Positions 6,633 to 14,095 of a stretch of 15,960 bases of DNA are shown here, in pieces (position 1 is the stretch's first letter; each line of letters begins with the position of its first letter). This stretch comes from JBFISM01 sp041608535 (GTDB lineage: Bacteria > Actinomycetota > Acidimicrobiia > Spongiisociales > UBA5794), in the NCBI GenBank assembly GCA_041608535.1, contig JBFISM010000085.1, positions 1-15,960 of the forward strand, given 5' to 3'. The position numbers and the translations under genes were made by a program. The notes below the pieces were generated by a model. That model was given only the letters and a program-made list of their open reading frames with translations, ran no database searches and was not told the DNA's origin.

Positions 6633-8731
6633 GGTGTGTCTCCGATGTGGCGCAACACGATGACACTGTGCGCCGGGACGGTCACCGCATCTCCCGATTT
6701 CACCGTACGTTCCTCCTCCGGATCGCTGCTCGATGTATCCAGCTCACACACCCAGATTTGGGGGCGTGGCGCATGGGGAATTGCGGGTACCTCCTGGGTG
6801 ACGTCTGTGCGCATCCCGTTGAGAAACACGAGGTGGGCCTCCCCGAGGCGACGCCATCCGTCGATCGGATGAATCGCTACGGCCAGGGGGCGAGCCTCGT
6901 CTGCCTCCCATTGCTCCCGGCTCATGATCTCACCATCGGTGTCGAACCACACGGCCTCGGCGCGTCCCTGCGCCGGCCGGTCACCGGCGAGCCACCCCGA
7001 TCCGCCGAACGCATGCGTCGCTTTGCGGAGCCGAATGGCTCGTTTGACGAAGGCGAGGAAGCTCTCGTCCCCAGCCTCCCAGTGGTACCACGACGTGTCG
7101 TTGTCCTGTGGGTAGGCATTGTTGTTGCCGCGTTGGGTTCTCCCCAGTTCGTCGCCACCGAGCAGCATGGGTACCCCCCGCGACAGCAACAGCGTCGCCA
7201 GCATGCTGCGTCGCCGCCGCAGCCGATTCTCTGTGATGGCCGGATCGTCGCTGGGTCCCTCGGCCCCGCCATTCCACGACCGGTTGTCCGGAGATCCGTC
7301 GCGGTTGCCCTCGCCGTTGGCGTGGTTGTGACGTAGCTCGTATGAGACCACGTCGTTCAAGGTGTAGCCGTCGTGCGACGTTACGTAGTTGACGCCGGCA
7401 CTTGGGCCACGCACGTCGAAGATGTCCCGGCTCCCCATCATTCGGGTTGCGACGCTGTCGTGAAGCCCCGGCGTGCCCCGCCAGAAGTCTCTCACGGTCT
7501 GGCGGTACTGGTCGTTCCACTCCAACCATCCGGACGGGAACGAGCCGAGTTGGTAGCCGTCGAACCCCACGTCCCACGGCTCGGCGATCAGCTTGGCGCC
7601 GGCGATCACCGGGTCGTTGGAGATCGCGGCAAGCAACGGTGCAGCCGGGTCGAACCGGACATCCAAGCCACGCCGTCCCAGGGTGGAGGCGAGATCGAAG
7701 CGGAACCCGTCGATGTGGTAGTTGGTCACCCACCCGCGCAGACTGTCCACGACGAGATCAATCACAGCGGGAGAATCGGCGTTGATCGTGTTGCCCGTGC
7801 CCGAGTAGTTGAGGTAGCGGTACGGGTCGTCGGGATCGAGGCGGTAGTAGGCGTGGTTGTCGATGCCTCGGAAGGACAGCGTCGGTCCGATGTGCTCGCT
7901 CTCGGCGGTGTGGTTGTAGACGACGTCCAGGATGACTTCGATGCCTGCAGCATGGAGGGTCTTGACCAGATTCTTCAGCTCGGTGACGGCCGCACCCGGC
8001 GCCGGATTCGCCGCGTACCCGTTGTGGGGAGCGCACCAGGCGACCGGCTGGTAGCCCCAGAGGTTGCGGAGACCCTGTTTCCACAGCCGCTCGTCATCGA
8101 CGAACTGCTGCAGCGGCAAGAGTTCGACCGCCGTCACACCGAGCTCGGTCAGATGCTCGACGATGGGGGCGCACGCCATACCCGCATACGTCCCCCGCAG
8201 CTCGGCGGGGACGCCGGGATGCAGCATGGTGAGCGAGCGAATGTGGGTCTCGTAGATGATCGTCTCGTGCGCCGGACGCCGCAGCGGAGCATCGCCGCCC
8301 CAATCGAAGGTGTGGTCCACCACGAGACATTTGGGTACGGCGCCGGCGCTGTCCCGCTCGTCCCTCGTATGTCCGTCGGGCAGCGTTCCGTGAACCGGTC
8401 CCGACCAGTCGACGGTACCGACGAGCGCCTGGGCGTACGGGTCGATGAGTAGCTTGGCGGGGTTGCAGCGCAAGCCATCGCTCGGGTTCCACGGGCCGTC
8501 GACGCGCAGCCCGTACCGCTCGCCGAAGCCGAGCCCCTCCACGAAGCCGTGGTGGATGTCACCGCTGCGGTCATCGAGACGATGCCGCTGCTCTCGACCC
8601 GCTTCGTCGAACACGCTGACGTCCACCGCAGTCGCGACTTGCGAGTACACGGCCACGAAGGCCCCATCGTCGTGGACGGTCACCCCGAGCGGTGGTGGCG
8701 TCAGCGCTTGGCCTTCGTGACGAGCTTCCAT
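6629..8731 (-). CDS. glgX: glycogen debranching enzyme GlgX (isoamylase type, GH13)
   Basis: GlgX hydrolyses alpha-1,6 branches of phosphorylase-trimmed glycogen. With the start used here the protein is 700 residues, normal for the family. It has an N-terminal CBM48 sheet (PLGVTVHDDGAFVAVYSQ), then IYETHIRSLT, NLWGYQP, DVVYNHTAE (region I), GFRFDLAS with the nucleophile Asp346, IAEPWDVG with the acid Glu384, and TSHDGYTLND with Asp454. MLLGGDELGRTQRGNNNAYP and SWYHW are also typical GlgX stretches. The start is uncertain. ATG 8731 overlaps the end of bioY by 31 nt and has no ribosome-binding site. A CTG at 8704 would overlap the bioY stop as CTGA, mimicking the GTGA junctions of the neighbours, and give 691 residues. 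Residues further upstream (open to 8935) are a shadow of bioY. It overlaps glgA by four bases. Confidence 0.93.
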   Translation of the reverse strand: MEARHEGQALTPPPLGVTVHDDGAFVAVYSQVATAVDVSVFDEAGREQRHRLDDRSGDIHHGFVEGLGFGERYGLRVDGPWNPSDGLRCNPAKLLIDPYAQALVGTVDWSGPVHGTLPDGHTRDERDSAGAVPKCLVVDHTFDWGGDAPLRRPAHETIIYETHIRSLTMLHPGVPAELRGTYAGMACAPIVEHLTELGVTAVELLPLQQFVDDERLWKQGLRNLWGYQPVAWCAPHNGYAANPAPGAAVTELKNLVKTLHAAGIEVILDVVYNHTAESEHIGPTLSFRGIDNHAYYRLDPDDPYRYLNYSGTGNTINADSPAVIDLVVDSLRGWVTNYHIDGFRFDLASTLGRRGLDVRFDPAAPLLAAISNDPVIAGAKLIAEPWDVGFDGYQLGSFPSGWLEWNDQYRQTVRDFWRGTPGLHDSVATRMMGSRDIFDVRGPSAGVNYVTSHDGYTLNDVVSYELRHNHANGEGNRDGSPDNRSWNGGAEGPSDDPAITENRLRRRRSMLATLLLSRGVPMLLGGDELGRTQRGNNNAYPQDNDTSWYHWEAGDESFLAFVKRAIRLRKATHAFGGSGWLAGDRPAQGRAEAVWFDTDGEIMSREQWEADEARPLAVAIHPIDGWRRLGEAHLVFLNGMRTDVTQEVPAIPHAPRPQIWVCELDTSSSDPEEERTVKSGDAVTVPAHSVIVLRHIGDTP

Positions 8732-9288
8732 GCGGCGGGAAGCACCAGACCGGCGGCGGCCACCTTGGCGAGATCGCCGACGACGAATGGAGCCAGTCCA
8801 AGAGCGATGGCTTCCACCCCGCTCACTCCGAGGTGGTTCGCCAGCCAGGGCACCCCGACGAGATAGATGACGACGTTCCCCAGCAGGAACAGTGGGATGG
8901 CCGTGGACACTGTCCGATCCTGGCGCCGTTCGCACAGTTTCCCGACCACGGCAGCGGCGACGATGAAGCCGACCAGGTAGCCGCCGGTGGCCCCCTGGAC
9001 GACGGACAGGCCGGACGCTCCGTCGGCGTAGAAGGGGAGGCCGATGGCGCCGAGAAGCACGTAGAGGAGCTGACTGCCTGCTCCCGCTGTGCTACCGAGA
9101 GCTGCTCCGGAGAGCAAGACGGCGAAGGTCTGTCCGGTGATCGGCACCGGTGTGAAGGGCAGCGGAACGGTCACCTGGGCTGCGGCGGCGGTGAGCAGCG
9201 CAAAGCCCACAACCAATACGATGGTGACGATCCGGGTGCGCGGGAGGGCGACCCCGGTGATGACATGTGACGGCAACGTTGTCTGCAT
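8701..9288 (-). CDS. bioY: BioY, biotin-specific substrate-binding (S) component of an ECF importer
   Basis: BioY is an integral membrane protein that binds biotin. It works with the shared ECF energising module (EcfT with two ATPases) or, in some species, alone. The 195-residue protein is hydrophobic, with about six helices. It carries the family pattern TVPLPFTPVPITGQTFAVLLSG, LGAIGLPFYADGASG and the TGGYLVGF motif near the middle; the usual Pro before TGGYL is Ala here (QGATGGYL). No ecfA or ecfT gene is in the window, so partners must be elsewhere. ATG 9288 is backed by a strong ribosome-binding site (9296-9301), the best on the minus strand. The gene follows the membrane-protein gene by 63 nt and overlaps or abuts glgX. 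No biotin-repressor palindrome was recognised in the short gap. Confidence 0.92.
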   Translation of the reverse strand: MQTTLPSHVITGVALPRTRIVTIVLVVGFALLTAAAAQVTVPLPFTPVPITGQTFAVLLSGAALGSTAGAGSQLLYVLLGAIGLPFYADGASGLSVVQGATGGYLVGFIVAAAVVGKLCERRQDRTVSTAIPLFLLGNVVIYLVGVPWLANHLGVSGVEAIALGLAPFVVGDLAKVAAAGLVLPAAWKLVTKAKR

Positions 9289-9295
9289 GGCTGGT

Positions 9296-9301
9296 TCCTC
9301 C
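9296..9301 (-). promoter_or_regulatory. strong ribosome-binding site of bioY
   Basis: GGAGGA on the minus strand ends 7 nt before ATG 9288. It is one of only two clear Shine-Dalgarno sites in the window and fixes the bioY start. Confidence 0.8.
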
Positions 9302-9351
9302 GTCCGGCGCCGATCTTAGAAGCAGACCGGGTCGAGGCGTGAGACCTCGGC

Positions 9352-10179
9352 TCAGCCCAGCAACCTACGATGTTTTGGCTCGAAGGAGCTGGCGAGAGCT
9401 GCGTTGTCGAAGGAGCCGCCCGCCGACCCGAGCTTGGCGTAGCGGTAGAGCGCGGTCTGGTAGATCCCCGACATCGTCGCCACCACCACGGCCACCAGCA
9501 CCAACCAGATCACGGCGATGGCGAGCACGAAGAGGTTGCCGAGGGTGATCCCGTAGAAGCCGATGGCGAAGCCCGGGACCATGCCGAGGAAGCCGAGGAG
9601 CCCGAACCCGACGTTCCCGGCCACGTTCTCACCCCAGGTCCGCTTGAACATCTCAGATGAGCGCTTCACCGCCTCGGCCACCCCGACGCCCTCGATCACG
9701 AGGATGGGGACGACGAGATAGGTGATGAGGGTCCAGGCCAAGCCCACCAGCCCGGCAACGATTCTGGCGACCATGCCGAAGCGCTCCTCGATGGCTCGCA
9801 GGATCAGGGAGACGGTCGCCGAGAGCAAGGCCCAGGGGAGGATCGCCCCGGCGCGGCCCATCGCACCCCGAATAGCGGAACCGAGTGTCGGATCGCCGCC
9901 GGCAAGACGCTCGTTGGCTCCGTGGACGAGCGCAGCGTTGAAGAAGATCGTGATGTAGGCGAGTACGAGGTACAACACGAAACCGACGACGAGCTCGGTG
10001 TTGCCCGGTTCGAGCTGGGTGGCCCCGCCGGCTGCCACGAACAGAGGCACGATGAACGATGCGGCAACCACGGTGCTGGCGATGGCGGAGATCACGGGGA
10101 GCAACACCAGTTCCGTGTCGGTACGGAGAACGGCCCAGCTCGCCTTGGCGAGGGTGATGGTGCGTGAGATACGTCCCAT
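9352..10179 (-). CDS. DUF6159-like integral membrane protein of unknown function
   Basis: The 275-residue protein begins MGRISRTITLAKASWAVLRTD, a short amphipathic stretch, followed by about six hydrophobic segments (roughly residues 27-50, 60-85, 110-130, 135-160, 195-217 and 218-242). Between segments four and five lies the conserved-looking loop EAVKRSSEMFKRTWGENV. The tail is short and soluble (FDNAALASSFEPKHRRLLG). The pattern matches membrane proteins of the DUF6159 type as I remember them; no biochemical role is known to me. ATG 10179 was chosen because the open frame further upstream (to 10458) is Ser/Thr/Pro-rich, lies antisense to the next gene and does not fit the family. A TACGCT box 7 nt before the ATG suggests a leaderless transcript. 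It is the first gene of the minus-strand set leading to bioY, glgX and glgA. Confidence 0.75.
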   Translation of the reverse strand: MGRISRTITLAKASWAVLRTDTELVLLPVISAIASTVVAASFIVPLFVAAGGATQLEPGNTELVVGFVLYLVLAYITIFFNAALVHGANERLAGGDPTLGSAIRGAMGRAGAILPWALLSATVSLILRAIEERFGMVARIVAGLVGLAWTLITYLVVPILVIEGVGVAEAVKRSSEMFKRTWGENVAGNVGFGLLGFLGMVPGFAIGFYGITLGNLFVLAIAVIWLVLVAVVVATMSGIYQTALYRYAKLGSAGGSFDNAALASSFEPKHRRLLG

Positions 10180-10186
10180 GGGGGCC

Positions 10187-10192
10187 AGCGTA
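10187..10192 (-). promoter_or_regulatory. candidate -10 box for leaderless transcription of the DUF6159-like gene
   Basis: TACGCT (TANNNT) on the minus strand ends 7 nt before ATG 10179. With transcription starting about 7 nt after the box, the ATG would be at or next to the 5' end. No matching -35 element or Shine-Dalgarno site is seen. It lies in the 70-bp divergent spacer shared with the protease gene. Confidence 0.4.
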
Positions 10193-10236
10193 ACCCCGCC
10201 GGTGGCGGTGTGGCCCGGGTTGACTCCGTCGCTGGG

Positions 10237-10242
10237 TAGCAT
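10237..10242 (+). promoter_or_regulatory. candidate -10 box for leaderless transcription of the PDZ-Lon gene
   Basis: TAGCAT ends 7 nt before ATG 10250, and no Shine-Dalgarno site intervenes. TTGACT lies at 10220-10225, but the spacer to TAGCAT is only 11 nt, too short for a normal -35/-10 pair, so it may not be part of this promoter. Confidence 0.45.
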
Positions 10243-10249
10243 CGTCGGC

Positions 10250-11434
10250 ATGGAATCCCCGGGCGCTGGTGGTGATGCTGCGATGGGCGAGAGCACGCAA
10301 GTGGTCCCTCTCGACGCCGCCGTGTCATCCGAAGTTCCGATGCTCGCCGATGAGACGCTTCTCGTCCCCCCGCGGCCGCCACTGGCCAAATGGCCCTTCG
10401 TGGTGGCCGGGCTGTTGCTGGCGCTGGGTGCGCTCGTGGCGTTCACGTGGAACATCAACGTCCCCTATTTCGCTTTGTCGCCCGGGCCGGTGAACGACGC
10501 CAGCGATTACGTGTCGGTCCCCGAGGACGTGGCAGTGGGCGGGGAGGATGGCGACCTGTTCTTCCTCACGGTCTCGCTCAAGGAGATCAACGCAATGGAG
10601 TACCTGGCTGCACTGATCGACCAGCAGGTCGATCTGAGCCCGCGGGAGAACATCCGTCCGGCCGGTGTCACGTCCGAGCAACTGCGCGAACAGAACATCC
10701 AGGCCATGGACTCCTCCAAGACCAATGCCACCTATGTCGCGCTCACCCATCTCGGCTACGACGTGACCTTCGAAGGGACTGGGGCGCTCGTCAGCTCGGT
10801 CATCGAGGAGTCGGCGGCGATCGGCCTGCTCGAGGAGGGTGATCTCATCATCCAGGTGAACGGCGAGCCGGTGGAGTTCTCCGCCGACGCCTCGGAACTC
10901 ATCGGCGGAAAGACACCGGGAGAGACCATCGACATCACGGTGTTGCGACCTCAGGACGACGGCAGCACCGAGGAGCTCACCGTTGCGGTGACGCTCAAGC
11001 CCTTCCGCTTCGTCGACGAGGATGGCAATGTCGAAGAGCAGCCCGACCGCGGCATGGTCGGCATCCTGCTCATCGATGGTCCAGCCGACATCAAATTCCC
11101 GGTGGACGTCTTGATCGATGCGCAGAACATCGGTGGACCGTCCGCCGGTCTGATGTTCACCCTCGAGATCATCAATCAGTTGACCGACGACGACATCACG
11201 AAAGGGCATCGCATCGCCGGCACCGGCACGATCAACGCCGACGGCGAAGTCGGAGCCATCGGTGGCGTTCGCCAGAAGGTGTTTGCGGCGATCAAGATCG
11301 GCGCAGAGTACGTGCTGGTCCCCGCCGGGGACTTCGAGGATGCGCACGACGCCGCCGGTGAGGACATCGAGGTGGTGAGCGTGGCCACCATCGATGAAGC
11401 GCTTGCGTTTCTGGACTCGCTACCGGCGGCGTGA
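10250..11434 (+). CDS. membrane-anchored PDZ and Lon-type (S16) protease, YlbL family
   Basis: This is a predicted envelope protease of 394 residues. It has a cytoplasmic N-terminus of about 47 residues, one membrane helix (about 48-67) ending before VPYFALSPGPV, then an outward-facing region. The PDZ domain spans about residues 175-250 (GALVSSV, EEGDLIIQVNGEPV). The C-terminal Lon-like S16 domain has GGPSAGLMFTLEII with the catalytic Ser298, and GAIGGVRQKVFAAIKIGAEYVLVP with Lys343. The 45-residue spacing is close to that of the Lon Ser-Lys dyad. Homologues are B. subtilis YlbL and mycobacterial Rv3194c; the latter is adjacent to the UPF0182 gene Rv3193c, and here the UPF0182 gene is two genes away. 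ATG 10250 was chosen because upstream in-frame codons run into the divergent gene and do not fit a short cytoplasmic N-terminus. It is followed by the VOC gene after 15 nt. Confidence 0.9.
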   Translation: MESPGAGGDAAMGESTQVVPLDAAVSSEVPMLADETLLVPPRPPLAKWPFVVAGLLLALGALVAFTWNINVPYFALSPGPVNDASDYVSVPEDVAVGGEDGDLFFLTVSLKEINAMEYLAALIDQQVDLSPRENIRPAGVTSEQLREQNIQAMDSSKTNATYVALTHLGYDVTFEGTGALVSSVIEESAAIGLLEEGDLIIQVNGEPVEFSADASELIGGKTPGETIDITVLRPQDDGSTEELTVAVTLKPFRFVDEDGNVEEQPDRGMVGILLIDGPADIKFPVDVLIDAQNIGGPSAGLMFTLEIINQLTDDDITKGHRIAGTGTINADGEVGAIGGVRQKVFAAIKIGAEYVLVPAGDFEDAHDAAGEDIEVVSVATIDEALAFLDSLPAA

Positions 11435-11438
11435 GCCG

Positions 11439-11444
11439 AGGAGG
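11439..11444 (+). promoter_or_regulatory. ribosome-binding site of the VOC gene
   Basis: AGGAGG lies 5 nt before TTG 11450 and decides this unusual start codon, since the family's first beta-strand begins a few residues later. Confidence 0.7.
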
Positions 11445-11449
11445 AAGGG

Positions 11450-11830
11450 TTGCCACGCTTCGATGCGATCGGGTTTGTCGTCGACGATATGGAGTCGACG
11501 CTCGAGTTCTACCGGCTGCTCGGTCTGGAGTTCCCTGCCGAGCCCGCCGGCCACGTCGAGACGATGGGGCCCGGCGGGATTCGCCTCATGTTCGACACGG
11601 TCGACGTGGTTCGGAGCTTCTCCACCTGGGACCAACCGCACGGCGGTCATCGTGTTGCGATCGCATTTGTGTGCGACTCGCCGCAGGATGTGGATGCCAC
11701 TCACGACCGTTTGGTTGCTGCGGGTCATCCCAGCACCGTCGCTCCGTTCGATGCTCCCTGGGGGCAGCGGTACGCCACCGTTGCCGACCCCAACGGCGTG
11801 CCGGTCGACCTGTTCGCACCTCTCGCCTGA
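11450..11830 (+). CDS. small VOC-superfamily (glyoxalase/bleomycin-resistance fold) protein
   Basis: The 126-residue protein has the paired beta-alpha-beta-beta-beta units of the vicinal-oxygen-chelate fold: FDAIGFVVDDMESTLEFYRLLGLEF at the front and YATVADPNGVPVDLFAPL at the end. Catalytic members hold a metal through a His in the first strand and a Glu in the last. Here those positions appear to be Ala6 (DAI rather than DHI) and Asp120 (VDLF rather than xEL), so metal-dependent chemistry is doubtful and a ligand-binding role is possible. The function is not assignable. TTG 11450 is supported by AGGAGG five bases upstream. The gene is probably co-transcribed with the protease gene 15 nt before it. 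A GC-rich 63-nt spacer follows. Confidence 0.85.
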   Translation: MPRFDAIGFVVDDMESTLEFYRLLGLEFPAEPAGHVETMGPGGIRLMFDTVDVVRSFSTWDQPHGGHRVAIAFVCDSPQDVDATHDRLVAAGHPSTVAPFDAPWGQRYATVADPNGVPVDLFAPLA

Positions 11831-11881
11831 GGGGCGGGGCCCGCAGGCATCGAAAGGTCAACTCGGGTAGGCGGGCTCGGG

Positions 11882-11887
11882 TATCGT
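11882..11887 (+). promoter_or_regulatory. candidate -10 box for leaderless transcription of the DivIVA-like gene
   Basis: TATCGT ends 6 nt before ATG 11894 and no Shine-Dalgarno site is present. The local string GGGTATCGTCG resembles GGGTAGCATCGTCG before the protease gene at 10250. Confidence 0.38.
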
Positions 11888-11893
11888 CGACAC

Positions 11894-14065
11894 ATGTCCC
11901 CTGATCTGACTCCGGAGCAGGTGCGTCGTCGAGCGTTCGACACGGCGCTGCGTGGTTATGACAAGGCCATCGTCGACGCCTTTCGTGACGAGGTGGCGGC
12001 CGAGCTGAGCCGTCTCCACGAACGTATCCAGACCCTGGAGCAGCACGTGCAGCAACTCGGGATCGACGAGCCCGGCGATCTGGCGGTGGAGCTGCGCAAG
12101 GTCGGCGAGGACGTGTCCGCGATCCTCGATGAGGCCCGCCGCACGGCAACCGAGCTGCGCGAGCGCGCCGCTGCCGATGCGGCGCAGTGGCGCGGCGAGG
12201 CCGAAGCCGAGTCCACCGCTGTGTGCACCGCCGCACAGGCTGAAGCAGAGCAGATCCGAAGCGATGCTTGGAACCAGTCGTCCCAGATGCTCGAACAGGT
12301 CACCCAGGATGTCGACGAGCAGATAGCCATGGCGAAGCAGGATGCCCTCTTCATCCGGGCCGAGGCCGAGCGAGAGTCGCTGCACATGACGGCCGATGCC
12401 CGTCGCGAGGCAGAAGACGTGCTGCGCGCCGCCAAGACCGAAGCGGAGCGCATGTCGACGAATGCACAGGCCGAAGCCGCCCGCACGCTCGACGAGGCCC
12501 GCCGCGCCGCCGAGGGTGCGCAGGAGCGTGCCCGGGCACTCGAGGAGCGCCGTGCCGAGCTGCTCATCGAGCTGGATGCTGCGCGCAGTTCGATCGGGCA
12601 GCTCGAAAAGCAGATCGACGAGCGACGGGAGGTGCTCGAAGAGGCGTCCCCCACCGTCCCCACACCAGCGGGAGCCGATTGGGAGCAGCAACCAAGGCAC
12701 TGGGGTGACGACGAGGGCTCGGTGCGGTTGGTGGCACCGCTCCACCTCCGTGAGCCGACCCCGGTCGATGCGGACGAGCTCGTCGAAGAGGTGGAACGGC
12801 TGCGCGAGGGAGTGCTCGCTGCGGAGTTGATCGGACCCGAGGACGGCATCGGGGTCGAGTTGGATGTTGCGGCCCCGCAAGACGAGTCTGATGACGACGG
12901 GGCGGCCGTAGCGGCGGATGCGGACGATGACGGCGAGCCGGCTGAAGACGCCTCCACAGTCGTCGAGGACGAACCGACCCATATGGAGATCGGGGCCGAT
13001 GCCGGTGCGGACGACCACGAGCCACCGGCCGCCGGTGATGGCGTCGGGGAGACGGCCGAAGACGATGGTGCGATGGCCGCCGAGGGCGCCACCGTGGTCG
13101 TGACGACGGGTCCCGGGCAGGAGGACGCGAGCGACACGTCGGGGGAACCAGCCGCACCGGAAGAGGACGAAGCAGAGGCGACCGCGGTGAGCGGGGAGGC
13201 GGACGACCACGTGCTCGACGACCTCTTCCAGCGGCTGCGCAGCGACGACGGTGTCGCACCGACCCCCACTCCTGCCGACGAGCCCGAGGAGGACGCACCG
13301 GTGGAGTCGCCAGCTGCTCCAGTCGAACCGGAGACGGTGTCCGTCGAGCATGTTGTCGAGGAAGCGCCACAGCAGTTGGGCGAGCCGGCGGCAGACGCAC
13401 CTGCCGAAGCGCCGTCCCTGTCGGTCGGTGAGGCCGTGGACTTGCGAGATCGGCTGTTGCTCCCCATCGAGAATCGGGCGCTGCGCAGCGTGAAACGCCG
13501 CATCGTCGATCTGCAGAACCGGGCTCTCGAGGAGCTCCGGATCGGGGATGGCTCCTGGACACCCGATCGGGCGATGTTCACTGCCGATCTCGGTCCGGAT
13601 CTGGGGAAGCTCGCCCAGGAAGCTTTCGTGGCGGGGCACCGAGCGGCGGCGGAGATGTCCGGCACAGAGGGGGTGTCACCTCCTTCTACTCGCACCCGCA
13701 CCGACGCCGTGGCGATGGTGGTGGATCCGCTGGCAACCGCTGTGGCGTCGTCATACGACCGCACCGTCGCCCAAGAGGGGGGCGCGAGGCAGGTCGCGGC
13801 TGCCGTATCACGGGTCTTTCGCGCGTGGCGCACCGACGAAGCGGAGCGACGGCTGCGGATGGTCGGATACACGGCCTACCACGAGGGCATCGTCACCGGT
13901 TTCGCCGCAATGGGTGTCGCTGCTGCGGTGGTGGTTGCCGAGGGTGCGCACGCCGAGCTGTGCCCCGCCGTCACCGGAGCGCCCTTCGATCCGGCGGCGT
14001 CGTCCGCCTTGCGGCTGCCACCCGCACACGAGGACTGCGCCAGCACGATTGTCCTCGCCGGGTAG
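11894..14065 (+). CDS. DivIVA-domain coiled-coil protein with acidic linker and MuF-like C-terminal domain
   Basis: The 723-residue protein has three visible parts. Residues about 6-35 (PEQVRRRAFDTALRGYDKAIVDAFRDEV) match the N-terminal DivIVA motif, the membrane-curvature and pole-binding element of Wag31/DivIVA and SepIVA-type proteins. Residues about 36-250 are a long coiled coil rich in Ala, Glu and Arg. Residues about 253-505 are mostly acidic and disordered, rich in Asp, Glu, Ala and Pro. Residues 509-723 form a separate, largely helical domain ending in LCPAVTGAPFDP...PPAHEDCASTI, with Cys690, His712 and Cys715. This end resembles the phage Mu-F head-morphogenesis motif (CPxC...PPHxxCxC) with two cysteines missing. 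A role in polar growth or division scaffolding is inferred only from the N-terminus. ATG 11894 has a TATCGT box 6 nt upstream. Long open frames on the opposite strand here are compositional shadows. Confidence 0.82.
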   Translation: MSPDLTPEQVRRRAFDTALRGYDKAIVDAFRDEVAAELSRLHERIQTLEQHVQQLGIDEPGDLAVELRKVGEDVSAILDEARRTATELRERAAADAAQWRGEAEAESTAVCTAAQAEAEQIRSDAWNQSSQMLEQVTQDVDEQIAMAKQDALFIRAEAERESLHMTADARREAEDVLRAAKTEAERMSTNAQAEAARTLDEARRAAEGAQERARALEERRAELLIELDAARSSIGQLEKQIDERREVLEEASPTVPTPAGADWEQQPRHWGDDEGSVRLVAPLHLREPTPVDADELVEEVERLREGVLAAELIGPEDGIGVELDVAAPQDESDDDGAAVAADADDDGEPAEDASTVVEDEPTHMEIGADAGADDHEPPAAGDGVGETAEDDGAMAAEGATVVVTTGPGQEDASDTSGEPAAPEEDEAEATAVSGEADDHVLDDLFQRLRSDDGVAPTPTPADEPEEDAPVESPAAPVEPETVSVEHVVEEAPQQLGEPAADAPAEAPSLSVGEAVDLRDRLLLPIENRALRSVKRRIVDLQNRALEELRIGDGSWTPDRAMFTADLGPDLGKLAQEAFVAGHRAAAEMSGTEGVSPPSTRTRTDAVAMVVDPLATAVASSYDRTVAQEGGARQVAAAVSRVFRAWRTDEAERRLRMVGYTAYHEGIVTGFAAMGVAAAVVVAEGAHAELCPAVTGAPFDPAASSALRLPPAHEDCASTIVLAG

Positions 14066-14083
14066 CTTGAGACCGCGCAGGCA

Positions 14084-14089
14084 TAGAAT
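14084..14089 (+). promoter_or_regulatory. candidate -10 box for leaderless transcription of the UPF0182 gene
   Basis: TAGAAT, close to the consensus TATAAT, ends 6 nt before GTG 14096 with no Shine-Dalgarno site between. TTGAGA at 14067-14072 has the same 11-nt spacer as TTGACT before the 10237 box. Confidence 0.45.
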
Positions 14090-14095
14090 CGCCTC

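Noticed and set aside
7373..8452. 359-codon + strand open frame opposite glgX
   Set aside because: Shadow of glgX; no domain, no ribosome-binding site, and the GH13 motifs lie on the minus strand.
9333..9349. Hairpin CGAGG/CCTCG between the DUF6159-like gene and bioY as terminator or biotin operator
   Set aside because: Only 5 bp, no T-tract, and no resemblance to a BirA or BioQ operator that I can recognise.
10180..10458. N-terminal extension of the DUF6159-like protein to 10458
   Set aside because: It would lie antisense to the protease gene and reads as low-complexity Ser/Thr/Pro. The family start MGRIS at 10179 is preceded by a promoter-like box.
11858..13872. Two long minus-strand open frames (593 and 638 codons) opposite the DivIVA-like gene
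   Set aside because: Both come from the biased Ala/Glu/Asp composition of the + strand gene. Their products are Ser/Ala- or Arg/Leu-rich without domains.
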